Origin: Streptomyces brasiliensis
GTDB taxonomy: Bacteria; Actinomycetota; Actinomycetes; Streptomycetales; Streptomycetaceae
Direction: 5' to 3'
Length of the DNA: 64,000 nt
NCBI RefSeq assembly: GCF_014647875.1
Contig: NZ_BMQA01000003.1
Span: forward strand, 1-64,000
The position numbers were made by a program, and so were the translations under genes. Every line of letters starts with the position of its first letter. Positions within the stretch are counted from its first letter, which is position 1. This document shows, in pieces, positions 55,502 to 63,834 of the stretch. The notes beneath the pieces were generated by a model. The model did no database searches, was not told the DNA's origin, and saw only the letters and a program-made list of their open reading frames with translations.

Positions 55502-56812
55502 ATGACCACCGAGAGGGAGACGATGACGACACCGGCGGCCCCGGCCAGACCCGCCCGGCGGGCCGCCACGCGGGCCATCGCCGGCCGGTTGTCCTGGGGA
55601 CTGGCCGACCAGGCGGCCTGCAGCCTGAGCAACTTCGCGGTGGGGATCTACGTGGCACGCTCGCTGGGGCTGTCCGCGTTCGGCGTGTTCAGCCTGGCCT
55701 GGGCGACCTACGGCGTGGTGCTCAACGTCTCCCGCGGGCTGGCCACCGACCCGCTGATGGTGCGCTTCAGCGGCGTGCCGACCGCGTCCTGGCGCGCGGC
55801 GGTGGCCAAGTCGTCGGGCACTGCGCTCGGCGTCGGGGCCGCCATCGGCGCGGGGTGTCTGGTGGTCGGGCTGGGTCTCGGCGGCCACGTCGGATCCGCG
55901 TACGCCGGCCTCGGCGTCATCCTGCCGGGGCTGTTGCTGCAGGACGCCTGGCGGTTCTCGTTCTTCGCCGCCGGCACCGGGCAGAAGGCGTTCGTCAACG
56001 ACATCGTGTGGGGCGTCGCACTCATCCCGGCCATGGTGGTGGCGGCCCGCGTGGGCACCGTGGCCGCCTTCCTGCTCGCCTGGGGCGTGTCCGCCGCGGT
56101 GGCCGCGGGCTACGGCTGCCTCCAGTCCGGCATCCGGCCCCGGCTGACCGGAGCGCGCGAGTGGCTTCGTGAGCAGCGCGACCTCGGCTACCGGTACCTG
56201 GTCGAGAACGTCAGCCTCAGCGGCGCGTACCAGCTGCGGGCGTCCGGGCTCACCGCGATCGTCGGGGTCAGCGCGGTGGGTGTGGTCCGGGGCGTCGAGC
56301 TGCTGCTCGGCCCGTTCTACGCGGTGCTGACGGGGCTGTCGCTGGTCACCGTCGCGGAGGCGGCCCGGGTGCTGCGGCGGGCCCCGCACCGGCTGGGCAG
56401 GTTCTGCCTCCTGCTCAGCGGCGGGCAGGCCGCCGCCGCGCTGCTCTGGGGCGCGGTGCTGCTGCTGATGCCGGACCGGGTCGGCGAACTCTTGCTCGGC
56501 GACGTCTGGCACTCCTCCGCGCAGCTCATCGTGCCGGCCACGCTCAGCGTCGCGGGCGCCAGCCTCGGCATCGGCGCGACGGCCGGGCTGCGCGCGCTCG
56601 GCGTGGCCCGGCGCAGCCTGCGCTCCCAGCTGCTCGCCTCCCTCTTCTATGCCGGCGGCGGGATCGGCGGGGCGGCCGTGGCCGGCACGGTCGGCTCGGC
56701 CTGGGGTGTCGCCGCCGCGACCCTCAGCGGCTCGGCCGTGTGGTGGCTGCAGCTGCGGTCCGCCCTGCGCGAGCACCACCAGAACACCATTCGCGAAGTG
56801 AGGACGTCATGA
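55502..56812 (+). CDS. Polysaccharide flippase (Wzx/MATE-like)
   Basis: A 436-residue membrane protein with roughly twelve helices, including LSWGLADQAACSLSNFAVGIYVARSLG, the typical first helix pair of the polysaccharide biosynthesis/flippase superfamily. It is inferred to flip lipid-linked repeat units to the outer face. ATG 55502 has no clear ribosome site; ATG 55523, preceded by AGGGAG, is an alternative start. Confidence 0.83.
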   Translation: MTTERETMTTPAAPARPARRAATRAIAGRLSWGLADQAACSLSNFAVGIYVARSLGLSAFGVFSLAWATYGVVLNVSRGLATDPLMVRFSGVPTASWRAAVAKSSGTALGVGAAIGAGCLVVGLGLGGHVGSAYAGLGVILPGLLLQDAWRFSFFAAGTGQKAFVNDIVWGVALIPAMVVAARVGTVAAFLLAWGVSAAVAAGYGCLQSGIRPRLTGAREWLREQRDLGYRYLVENVSLSGAYQLRASGLTAIVGVSAVGVVRGVELLLGPFYAVLTGLSLVTVAEAARVLRRAPHRLGRFCLLLSGGQAAAALLWGAVLLLMPDRVGELLLGDVWHSSAQLIVPATLSVAGASLGIGATAGLRALGVARRSLRSQLLASLFYAGGGIGGAAVAGTVGSAWGVAAATLSGSAVWWLQLRSALREHHQNTIREVRTS

Positions 56813-57756
56813 CCGCCCTTCCCCGGTTGAGCATCGGCCTGCCCGTGTACAACGGCGAGGAGTACCTGGCCGAGTCGCTCGACGCCCTGCTCGGCCAGAC
56901 CTACGAGGACTTCGAGCTGGTCATCTCCGACAACGCCTCGACCGACGGGACCCAGGACATCTGCCGCCTGTACGCCGCGCGGGACTCGCGCATCCGGTAC
57001 CTCCGGCTGCCCCGCAACATCGGCGCCACCCCGAATCACAACCATGTGTTCGACGAGTCCCGCGGCGAGCTGTTCAAGTGGGCCTCGCACGACGACCTGT
57101 ACGGCCGGGACCTGCTGCGGCGCTGCGTGGAGGCGCTGGACGAGCGGCCGGACATGATCCTCGCGCACACCGGCCAGGCGGTCATCGACGGCGACGGCCA
57201 GGTGAAGGTCCCGTACGACTACGGGCTCGCCACTGACTCGCCGCACCCGCCGGAGCGCTTCCGCAGTCTGCTGTTCGAGCCCGGTGGAGACGACTTCTAC
57301 GGGGTGCTGCGGGCCGACGTGCTGCGCCGGGTGAAGCCGCTCGACAGCTACCACCACGCGGACCGCACGTTTGTCGCCGAGCTCACCCTGCACGGGCCCT
57401 TCCACCAGGTACCCGAGGTGCTGTATTTCCGCCGTGACCACCCCACCCGCGCCGAGCGGGCGAACCCGAGCAAGCGCTCCCGGTGCGTCAACCTGGACCC
57501 GCGTCGGGCAGGCCCGCTGCACCCGACGCCCCGGCTGCTCGCCGAGTACCTCTGGGGCTTTGTCTCGGCGATCCGGCGGGCGCCGTTGTCCCCGGCCGAC
57601 CGGCGCGCGTGCTACCGCCACCTGGGCGCCTGGATGACCAGCCGGGTCCGGCCGGGCGCCGGCGAGCGGGTCGAGGACCGCGCCCCGGGCGACCCGGGCC
57701 GGCTCACCGTCTCCGTCGACGCCCTCGTCGCCGGCCGTGAAGAGAGGCAGTCATGA
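56809..57756 (+). CDS. Glycosyltransferase family 2
   Basis: A 315-residue GT-A enzyme. LSIGLPVYNGEEYLAESLDAL and ISDNASTDGTQDIC form the nucleotide-sugar binding start. KWASHDDLYGRDLL carries the DxD-like metal site, and the C-terminal part ends in a variable acceptor region. It shares ATGA with the flippase stop. Specificity unknown. Confidence 0.9.
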   Translation: MTALPRLSIGLPVYNGEEYLAESLDALLGQTYEDFELVISDNASTDGTQDICRLYAARDSRIRYLRLPRNIGATPNHNHVFDESRGELFKWASHDDLYGRDLLRRCVEALDERPDMILAHTGQAVIDGDGQVKVPYDYGLATDSPHPPERFRSLLFEPGGDDFYGVLRADVLRRVKPLDSYHHADRTFVAELTLHGPFHQVPEVLYFRRDHPTRAERANPSKRSRCVNLDPRRAGPLHPTPRLLAEYLWGFVSAIRRAPLSPADRRACYRHLGAWMTSRVRPGAGERVEDRAPGDPGRLTVSVDALVAGREERQS

Positions 57757-58985
57757 CTTCTGCGAACAGGACCGCGGTGCGCGTCGGGGTGTGCGGCGTG
57801 CTCGGCGCCGGCAACCTCGGCAACGACGGGTCGCTGGAGGCCCTGCTCGGGTACCTCCGCGCCGAGCACCCGGAGGCGGCCGTGGACGCGCTGTGCAGCG
57901 GACCCGAGGTCGTCACGGCCCGGTACGGGATCCCCGCGACGCGGCTGCACTGGAACCGTGGGGAGTACCGAACCGCGTCGCGCGCGGGCGCGATCGCGGC
58001 GAAGGGCCTGGGCAAACTCGTCGACGCCTTCCGCGTCGCCGCCTGGGTGCGCCGGCACGATGTCGTGATCGTGCCGGGCACGGGCGTCCTGGAGACCACG
58101 CTGCCGCTGCGGGCGTGGGGCTTCCCGTACTCGATGTTCCTGCTCTGCGTGGCTGGGCGGCTGTTCGGCACCAAGGTCGCGCTGGTCGGCGTCGGCGGTG
58201 ACGCGATCGGCCACCGGCCGACCCGCGCCCTGGTCCGCTGGTCGGCGCGGCTGGCCGCCTACCGGTCCTACCGGGACGCCGTGTCCCGCGACGCGGTACG
58301 GGCGATGGGCGTGGACACCGCGCGCGACGAGGTCTACTCGGACCTCGTGTTCTCCCTGCCGACGCCGCAGGCGGGCGTACCCGAGGGCCCGCAGGGCCCA
58401 GTCTGCGTCGGCGTCATGGCCTACTACGGAAGCAACGACGACCGGGCCCGGGCCGAGGAGATCAACCGGCGCTACCTCGACGGGATGAGCCGCTTCGTCC
58501 GCGCGCTGGTCGAGGACGGCAGGCCGGTCCGGTTGCTCATCGGCGACGAACTCGACATGCCGGCGGTCGACGCGGTCCTCGACGCGGTGGACTCGCCGCT
58601 GGTCACCGCCTCCGAGGCGTCCTCGCTGGCCGACCTGATGAAGGAGACGGCGGCTGCCGACGCCGTGGTGGCGGCCCGGTACCACAACCTGATCTGCGCG
58701 CTGAAGGTCGGAACGCCGGCGCTCGCAGTCAGCTACTCGGCGAAGAGCGACGCGCTCATGGCTCAGATGGGGCTGGGCGCGTACTGCCATCCGGCTCGCG
58801 AGGTCGACGCCGACCGGCTGCTCGAGCAGTTCCGGGCGCTGGAGCAGCGATCGGCGGAGCTACGGCGGACCCTCACCGAGCGGAACCAGGTCGTCGCCCG
58901 CCGCCTCGAGGACCAGTTCACCGCCTTGACCGCGGCCCTGTTCCCAACGACCGACCACACCCACGCCCTGCGGGAGGCTCCATGA
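57753..58985 (+). CDS. Polysaccharide pyruvyl transferase family protein
   Basis: A 410-residue protein with the PS_pyruv_trans pattern. It has GVCGVLGAGNLGNDGSLEALLGYL near the start, DVVIVPGTGVLE in the middle, and the C-terminal AADAVVAARYHNLICALKVG with the family's R-x-H motif. It transfers pyruvate from PEP to a sugar as a ketal, adding negative charge to the polymer. ATGA overlap on both sides. Confidence 0.87.
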   Translation: MTSANRTAVRVGVCGVLGAGNLGNDGSLEALLGYLRAEHPEAAVDALCSGPEVVTARYGIPATRLHWNRGEYRTASRAGAIAAKGLGKLVDAFRVAAWVRRHDVVIVPGTGVLETTLPLRAWGFPYSMFLLCVAGRLFGTKVALVGVGGDAIGHRPTRALVRWSARLAAYRSYRDAVSRDAVRAMGVDTARDEVYSDLVFSLPTPQAGVPEGPQGPVCVGVMAYYGSNDDRARAEEINRRYLDGMSRFVRALVEDGRPVRLLIGDELDMPAVDAVLDAVDSPLVTASEASSLADLMKETAAADAVVAARYHNLICALKVGTPALAVSYSAKSDALMAQMGLGAYCHPAREVDADRLLEQFRALEQRSAELRRTLTERNQVVARRLEDQFTALTAALFPTTDHTHALREAP

Positions 58986-59521
58986 AGGCGACCGAAGTCC
59001 CGGCGATCGCCGGCGCGTACCTGTTCGAGTCGACGCCGTACGCCGACGAACGCGGCTTCTTCTGCCGCACCTTCGACGCCGACGTGGTCCGCTCGGTGGG
59101 GCTCGACCCGGACGCCTTCGTCCAGGACAGCGTGTCCCGCTCGGCCCGGGGCGTGCTGCGCGGCCTGCACCTGCGCTCCGGCGCCGGCGAGGCCAAGCTG
59201 GTGCGGTGCTCGTACGGGAGGGTCTTCGACGTGGTCGTGGATCTGCGGACGGACTCGCCGACCTACCTGGGCCGGGCCTTCTTCGAGCTGTCCGGCGAGA
59301 CACAGGTGACCCTGTACATCCCGGCGGGGTGCGCGCACGGCTTCCAGGCGCTGACCGAGACCGCCGACGTCTCGTACCGGATCGACCGCCCGCACGATCC
59401 TTCCGAGGACGTGACGATCGCCTTCGACGACCCGGAGCTCGCCATTCCCTGGCCGCTGCCGGTCACATCGATGTCCCAGCGGGACCGGGAGGCGCCGGGT
59501 CTCGCCGAGGTCCTGCAGTAA
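58982..59521 (+). CDS. dTDP-4-dehydrorhamnose 3,5-epimerase family protein
   Basis: A 179-residue cupin-fold epimerase. Visible hallmarks: ERGFFCRTFDADV, RGVLRGLHLRSGAGEAKLVRC (catalytic His) and IPAGCAHGFQAL. It is RfbC-like, but no rmlA, rmlB or rmlD is nearby, so it may act on the product of the CDP-sugar-like cassette instead of dTDP-rhamnose. Confidence 0.87.
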   Translation: MKATEVPAIAGAYLFESTPYADERGFFCRTFDADVVRSVGLDPDAFVQDSVSRSARGVLRGLHLRSGAGEAKLVRCSYGRVFDVVVDLRTDSPTYLGRAFFELSGETQVTLYIPAGCAHGFQALTETADVSYRIDRPHDPSEDVTIAFDDPELAIPWPLPVTSMSQRDREAPGLAEVLQ

Positions 59522-59540
59522 AAAGACAGGTGAGGTTCGC

Positions 59541-60875
59541 GTGGATCGCACGGACACTGAAGAGTTCCTCCTCCCCCGGTCGCGGCTGGCGAACGAGCGG
59601 CTGCACGCCATGATCCCCGGGGGCGCGCACACCTACGCCAAGGGCGACGACCAGTACCCCGAGAACCTGGCCCCGGTCATCAGCCACGGCCACGGCGCCC
59701 ACGTGTGGGACGTCGACGGCAACCGCTACGTCGAGTACGGCTCCGGCCTGCGGTCGGTCAGCCTCGGCCACGCCCACCCGCGCGTGCTCGAGGCGGTGCG
59801 GCGGGAACTCGACCGCGGCAGCAACTTCGTCCGGCCGTCCATCGTGGAGGTCGAGGCCGCGGAACGCTTCCTGGCCACGGTGCCGACCGCCGAGATGGTG
59901 AAGTTCGCGAAGAACGGCTCCGACGTCACCACCGCGGCGGTGCGCCTCGCCCGCGCCGTCACCGGGCGCCCGCGCGTGGCGATCTGCGTCGACCACCCGT
60001 TCTTCTCCGTCGACGACTGGTTCATCGGCACCACACCGATGTCCGCCGGTGTTCCGGCGGCGTCCACCGAGCTCACCGTGGCGTTCCCCTACGGGGACCT
60101 GGCCGCCACGGAGGAGTTGCTCACCCGGTACCAGGACGAGGTCGCCTGCCTGATCCTCGAACCCGCCACCCACACCGAGCCGCCGCCCGGGTACCTCGCC
60201 GGCCTCCGCGAGCTGGCGGACCGGCACGGATGCGTACTGATCTTCGATGAGATGATCACGGGCCTCCGCTGGTCCGAGGCCGGCGCCCAGGGCCTGTACG
60301 GCGTCGTCCCCGACCTCTCCACGTTCGGCAAGGCGCTGGGCAACGGGTTCGCCGTCTCCGCGCTGGCCGGGCGCCGCGATCTGATGGAGCGGGGCGGACT
60401 GCGCCACTCCGGCGACCGGGTGTTCCTGCTGTCCACCACGCACGGTGCGGAAACGCACTCACTGGCCGCCGCGATGGCCGTGCAGACCACCTACGTCGAG
60501 GAGGGCATCACCGCGCGGCTGCACGCCCTCGGCGAGCGGCTGGCCGCCGGTGTCCGCGACGCGGCGGCCGGCATGGGCGTCGGCGACCACATCGTCGTCC
60601 GGGGCCGGGCCAGCAACCTGGTCTTCGCCACCCTCGACGAGAACGGGCAGCCGTCGCAGCAGTACCGCACCCTGTTCCTGCGCAGGCTCCTCGCGGGCGG
60701 GGTGCTGGCCCCGTCGTTCGTGGTGAGCAGCGCGCTCAGCGACGCCGACATCGATCACACCGTCGATGTGGTGGCCCAGGCATGTGCGGTGTACCGGAAG
60801 GCACTGGACGCCGCCGACCCCACCCCCTGGCTGGCCGGGCGACCGGTGAAGCCCGTATTCCGCCGCTTGGCGTGA
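59541..60875 (+). CDS. PLP aminotransferase of the glutamate-1-semialdehyde aminomutase type
   Basis: A 444-residue class-III aminotransferase. NERLHAMIPGGAHTYAKGD, VWDVDGNRYVEYGSGL, LIFDEMITGLRWSEAG and the PLP lysine in TFGKALGNG place it near HemL. Within an EPS locus it more likely aminates a keto-sugar than makes 5-aminolevulinate. It is the last gene of the locus. GTG start after AGGTGAGG. Its stop is seven bases from the convergent PAP2 gene. Confidence 0.87.
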   Translation: MDRTDTEEFLLPRSRLANERLHAMIPGGAHTYAKGDDQYPENLAPVISHGHGAHVWDVDGNRYVEYGSGLRSVSLGHAHPRVLEAVRRELDRGSNFVRPSIVEVEAAERFLATVPTAEMVKFAKNGSDVTTAAVRLARAVTGRPRVAICVDHPFFSVDDWFIGTTPMSAGVPAASTELTVAFPYGDLAATEELLTRYQDEVACLILEPATHTEPPPGYLAGLRELADRHGCVLIFDEMITGLRWSEAGAQGLYGVVPDLSTFGKALGNGFAVSALAGRRDLMERGGLRHSGDRVFLLSTTHGAETHSLAAAMAVQTTYVEEGITARLHALGERLAAGVRDAAAGMGVGDHIVVRGRASNLVFATLDENGQPSQQYRTLFLRRLLAGGVLAPSFVVSSALSDADIDHTVDVVAQACAVYRKALDAADPTPWLAGRPVKPVFRRLA

Positions 60876-60882
60876 CGTGACG

Positions 60883-61563
60883 TCAGCGACGCTCCCGCCG
60901 ACCGGCGTCGGCCATCCGATCGACCAGCCAGTCAGCCATCCGGTCGACCAGCCACGCGGTCGCCGGTACCACCGCGAGCGCGGTGCACCAGCCGCCGAGG
61001 ACGTCGGTCGGGTAGTGCGCGCCCAGGGCGACCTGCGCCCATCCCATCGCGGCTCCGGCAACCAGCGCCGCGGCGAGCACGAGTGACGTACCGGCCGTCC
61101 TGGCGAGGCCGAGCCGGCCGGTCACGAGCAGCGCCACCATGGAGGCGAGCGCGGTGGCGAAGGCGGTGTGCCCGCTCGGATAGGACAAGTTGTCGCCGTG
61201 GATGGTGCGTCCCACCAGGGACTTGAGCAGAGTCGCCGTCCCCACGGTGATACCGGCCCCGGCAACGACGAACACCGCTGCGCGAGGACACCGAAGCAGC
61301 AGGCAGCCCGTCACGATGGCCACGACCAGCGTCGCCGCTCCGATGGGCTCCCCCAGGAAGTCCGCGGCCAGAGCGACGTGCCGCCACGGCGGCCGCACAC
61401 CGTCCATCGCCGGCTGGATCCACGCGTCCACCGTGCCGGGCCGGCTGTGGCCGGCGTACAGGACTCCGAGCACGACGACCATCAGCGTGGCGAGGGCCGC
61501 GACCACCCCGAGCCACGCGCGCAGCGACAGGGGCAGCACCGTGGGCGCCGGCCCGCCGGTCAC
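60883..61563 (-). CDS. PAP2-family membrane phosphatase
   Basis: A 226-residue protein with about six helices. The phosphatase motifs are KSLVGRTIHGD (motif 1), YPSGHTAF (motif 2) and QVALGAHYPTDVLGG (motif 3, with His and Asp). The arginine usual in motif 3 is a Gln here. Lipid-phosphate phosphatases of this type recycle undecaprenyl pyrophosphate, which would serve the adjacent EPS locus. The GTG start overlaps the stop of a small upstream frame (GTGA). Confidence 0.82.
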   Translation of the reverse strand: MTGGPAPTVLPLSLRAWLGVVAALATLMVVVLGVLYAGHSRPGTVDAWIQPAMDGVRPPWRHVALAADFLGEPIGAATLVVAIVTGCLLLRCPRAAVFVVAGAGITVGTATLLKSLVGRTIHGDNLSYPSGHTAFATALASMVALLVTGRLGLARTAGTSLVLAAALVAGAAMGWAQVALGAHYPTDVLGGWCTALAVVPATAWLVDRMADWLVDRMADAGRRERR

Positions 61564-61697
61564 ACGCCCACCGCGTCCGGTCGGCCTGTGGTGCTCTGCC
61601 GTGATCGGTAGATGGTGTTCCGGATCTTGACTTCTCGAGGCAGGGTGAGGGTGCGGCCCTTGCCCGGCCTGTTTGCGGTGACCTTCTTGTCTGCCAT
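61560..61697 (-). CDS. Small basic ORF upstream of the PAP2 gene
   Basis: A 45-codon frame encoding a Lys/Arg/Thr-rich peptide (MADKKVTANRPGKGRTLTL at its start). It is hydrophilic and without recognisable domain. The only support is a GTGA overlap with the PAP2 start, suggesting translational coupling; no good ribosome site precedes the ATG. It may be a leader peptide or a chance frame. Confidence 0.3.
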   Translation of the reverse strand: MADKKVTANRPGKGRTLTLPREVKIRNTIYRSRQSTTGRPDAVGV

Positions 61698-61712
61698 GCG
61701 CAGCAGTGGTCC

Positions 61713-62495
61713 ATGTCCCGGTCCCCGTGGGACCACGAGCCGGTCGACGACCGGCGGATCGACCTGCTGATGCCTGCGCCGACGACCGCGCCCCACGACG
61801 GCGGGGCGTTGTTGCCGGACGACTCCGGTGACCGTAAGTCCGGACACGCCACGGCCTATGTGTCCCGTCAGTGCCTCGCCTCCCGCGGGCGGGTCGGAAA
61901 CGGCATCGTCGCGGCCGCCACCGCCCGGGCCGATGAGCGCGTGCACCACCTGCCGCACACCGTGCCCTGCCAGCCGGCTCCCGCCCTGCCTCAGGGGCCC
62001 GCCGATCCGGCGTTTCGCACCAAGGGCCAACTGGCCGCCCACCTGGTGCTCCGGGCCCGCGTCGCGACCCCCTACTCGGTGGCGGTCGAGCCGAACACCC
62101 CGCTCATGACCGAGACGGGGAAAAGCCCGCCCACCGTCGCAGACCATCCGGCAGATGCGATGCACTCCCCCTCCCGTCGGGGCCGACGCCATGTCACCCG
62201 CCGCTACCGCGATGCCGCGCCCCCCGAGAACTGCCCGCTGCCGCTGGTCGACGTGGCCTTCGGCTTCTGCCGGCGCCAACTCCCCACCAGCGAGCCCCCC
62301 GTCGTGTCTGACTCGGCCCGCGCGGGACATCAGCCTGTGCAGTCCCGAACTCGCCAGCCTGTCCGTCACCCTAACCAACATTGCGGTCGCGGCAAACCGC
62401 CGCCGGAAAGTCCATGCGTCAACACTCCGCGAATTTGGTTCTGGATCGCTTTTCCGTACCGGAGCCACGGAGTGTCACCGAAACCGCGATCGTGA
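61713..62495 (+). pseudogene. Degenerate IS701-family transposase
   Basis: In one open frame the segments VDDRRIDLLMPAPTTAPH, LLPDDSGDRKSGHATAYVS, RVGNGIVAAAT and GPADPAFRTKGQLAAHLVL match the DDE-type core of IS701/IS4-like transposases (first catalytic Asp in DDSGDRK). The N-terminal part and the remaining acidic residues are absent, and the last half of the frame is unrelated. It is a relic, not an active element. No terminal inverted repeats were found. Confidence 0.6.
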
Positions 62496-62519
62496 TGCGT
62501 CGTGGATGACGCCCTCCTG

Positions 62520-62539
62520 CGGGCCCCGACTTGGGCCCG
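62520..62539. terminator. Hairpin downstream of the RNA-methyltransferase remnant
   Basis: CGGGCCC at 62520-62526 pairs with GGGCCCG at 62533-62539 around a six-base loop. It sits about 40 bases beyond the stop of the leftward trmA-like remnant and probably was its terminator. Confidence 0.45.
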
Positions 62540-62574
62540 GGGCACGTTGTCGGCACCGCTCGGCCCTACCGAGG

Positions 62575-62687
62575 CCGCAGGTCAGACGGCCTGTCGGACC
62601 GGCTCGAGAATGGCGACACACTCCACGTGATGCGTCATCGGGAACAGGTCGACTTCGAACAGAAATACAAAACCGCAGGTCAGACGG
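62575..62687. repeat. 15-bp direct repeats flanking the methyltransferase 3' end
   Basis: CCGCAGGTCAGACGG occurs at 62575-62589 and again at 62673-62687. The left copy spans the stop codon of the trmA-like remnant. A duplication at a gene 3' end is what site-specific integration often leaves, so this could be an old attachment site. Confidence 0.5.
62582..62653 (-). pseudogene. Stranded C-terminus of a TrmA-family RNA (uracil-5) methyltransferase
   Basis: Reading leftward, the last 23 codons before TGA at 62582 spell VDLFPMTHHVECVAILEP and a short tail. DLFPMTHHVECVA is the C-terminal hallmark of TRAM-domain/TrmA-type RNA methyltransferases. Upstream sequence (62654 rightward) is unrelated, so only the 3' end of the gene remains. 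Confidence 0.6.
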
Positions 62688-62689
62688 AA

Positions 62690-63171
62690 CTTTTCAGATG
62701 TTCTTCCCGGCCTGGAGGGCTCGGAGCGTCAAACGAGCGTCACGGCTCAACCCCCGCGTTCCCCGCTCTGGAGCCACTCGACGCGGCCTTGGGAGCACAC
62801 TCAATTGAGATCACTTCCGCGCACTGCGGAAGCTCCTCCGCGCGGCCAAGGTCTCTCTACGGCACCCGCTCACCGGGCGTAAGCCGCTCCGGTCGTCTGC
62901 CCGAAGTACACACCGCGGCGGACGCTGATTCCCCTACGCGCAGGAGGACGCGTCCTCGCACCCTTCCCGGAGATCGAACCAGAAGTCGACACCGGCACCC
63001 ACGCGAACTCACCGCCCGCTTCCCTCCACCGCCGCCTCCCCGGCAACTTCATCTGCGACACGGACCGGGGTGCCTTGATTGCCGCGCGGACTCCGGCAGA
63101 CAGGCCAGTCACCAAGATCAAAGTCCTGTGGCTGGCGCGCCAGCCTTGACGAAACAGACAGGGGCCGCGTC
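62690..63171. other. Region without a supported gene
   Basis: Nearly 500 bases between the repeat and the OhrR-like stop hold only short or low-complexity frames on both strands. Nothing recognisable was seen; it is likely debris linked to the adjacent mobile-element relics. Confidence 0.4.
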
Positions 63172-63630
63172 TCAACTGTTGGTGACGTTGGCAGTGAGCA
63201 GGCGGAGCAGGTGTTTGGCGGTGGCGTCCTGTTCCGGGTTCAGGGCCATGGCCTCGCCGATGGCCAGAGGGACGCTGTGGGCCTTGGTCCGCAGCTCCGC
63301 GCCGGCGTCGGTGAGGTGGATGACGACGGAGCGTTCGTCGTCGGTGCGGCGCTCGCGGCGGATCAGGCCGGCGGCTTCGAGTCGCTTCAGCAGCGGTGAG
63401 AGGGTGCTGGACTCCAGGTGGAGGGCGGTGCCGAGCTCCCGGACGCTCACGCCGTTCTGCTGCCAGAGCACCAGCATGACCAGGTACTGCGGGTATGTCA
63501 GTCCGAGCTCGTCCAGGAGCGGCCGATAGCGGGTGGTCACCGCTCGCGAGGCTGCGTAGAGGGCGAAGCACAGCTGGTCCTGCAGCAGGAGCGAGCCCTG
63601 TTCTGCGGGGTGGTCTGGGGCCTGGTCCAT
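63172..63630 (-). CDS. OhrR-type MarR-family peroxide-sensing regulator
   Basis: A 152-residue winged-helix regulator. The segment LLQDQLCFALYAASRAVTTRYRPL carries the reactive Cys at the place known from OhrR. Tyr residues expected in the sensing pocket follow in LTYPQYLVMLVLW. The HTH is VRELGTALHLESSTLSPLLKRLEAAG and the wing is RRTDDERSVVIHL. It should release DNA on oxidation by organic hydroperoxides. ATG 63630 is chosen because GAGGAG lies seven bases before it; longer starts exist. It is divergent from an alpha/beta hydrolase gene. Confidence 0.86.
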   Translation of the reverse strand: MDQAPDHPAEQGSLLLQDQLCFALYAASRAVTTRYRPLLDELGLTYPQYLVMLVLWQQNGVSVRELGTALHLESSTLSPLLKRLEAAGLIRRERRTDDERSVVIHLTDAGAELRTKAHSVPLAIGEAMALNPEQDATAKHLLRLLTANVTNS

Positions 63631-63722
63631 CGCTTCACTCCTCATGCGGGCTGAACGGCAGGACTCCAGACTAGCTTTCCCGACACACACGATCACATCG
63701 CGCTCGTTCAAAGCTGGCTCGA

Positions 63723-63756
63723 TTGAGTTGCGCGCGACTTAATTGGTCGCTATCTT
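63723..63756 (+). promoter_or_regulatory. Operator palindrome and promoter for the alpha/beta hydrolase gene
   Basis: An imperfect palindrome at 63723-63742 (half-sites TTGAGTTGCG and CGCGACTTAA, 8 of 10 positions symmetric) overlaps a candidate -35 TTGCGC (63728-63733). A candidate -10 TATCTT lies 17 bases later (63751-63756). The arrangement fits repression of the rightward gene by the divergent OhrR-like protein. Confidence 0.55.
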
Positions 63757-63834
63757 CTCCCTTGTGCTCGCCGCCCGGACGACCGACCGGCGCACGCACC
63801 GCCCCAGTAGTTCCTTCGTCTCCAGGAGACCGTC

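Noticed and set aside
58982..59521. Rhamnose pathway gene rfbC in the strict sense
   Set aside because: No rmlA, rmlB or rmlD accompanies it, so only the family name is supported.
59541..60875. Housekeeping hemL for heme biosynthesis
   Set aside because: It lies at the end of an EPS operon among sugar genes and no other heme genes are near; a sugar aminotransferase role is more likely.
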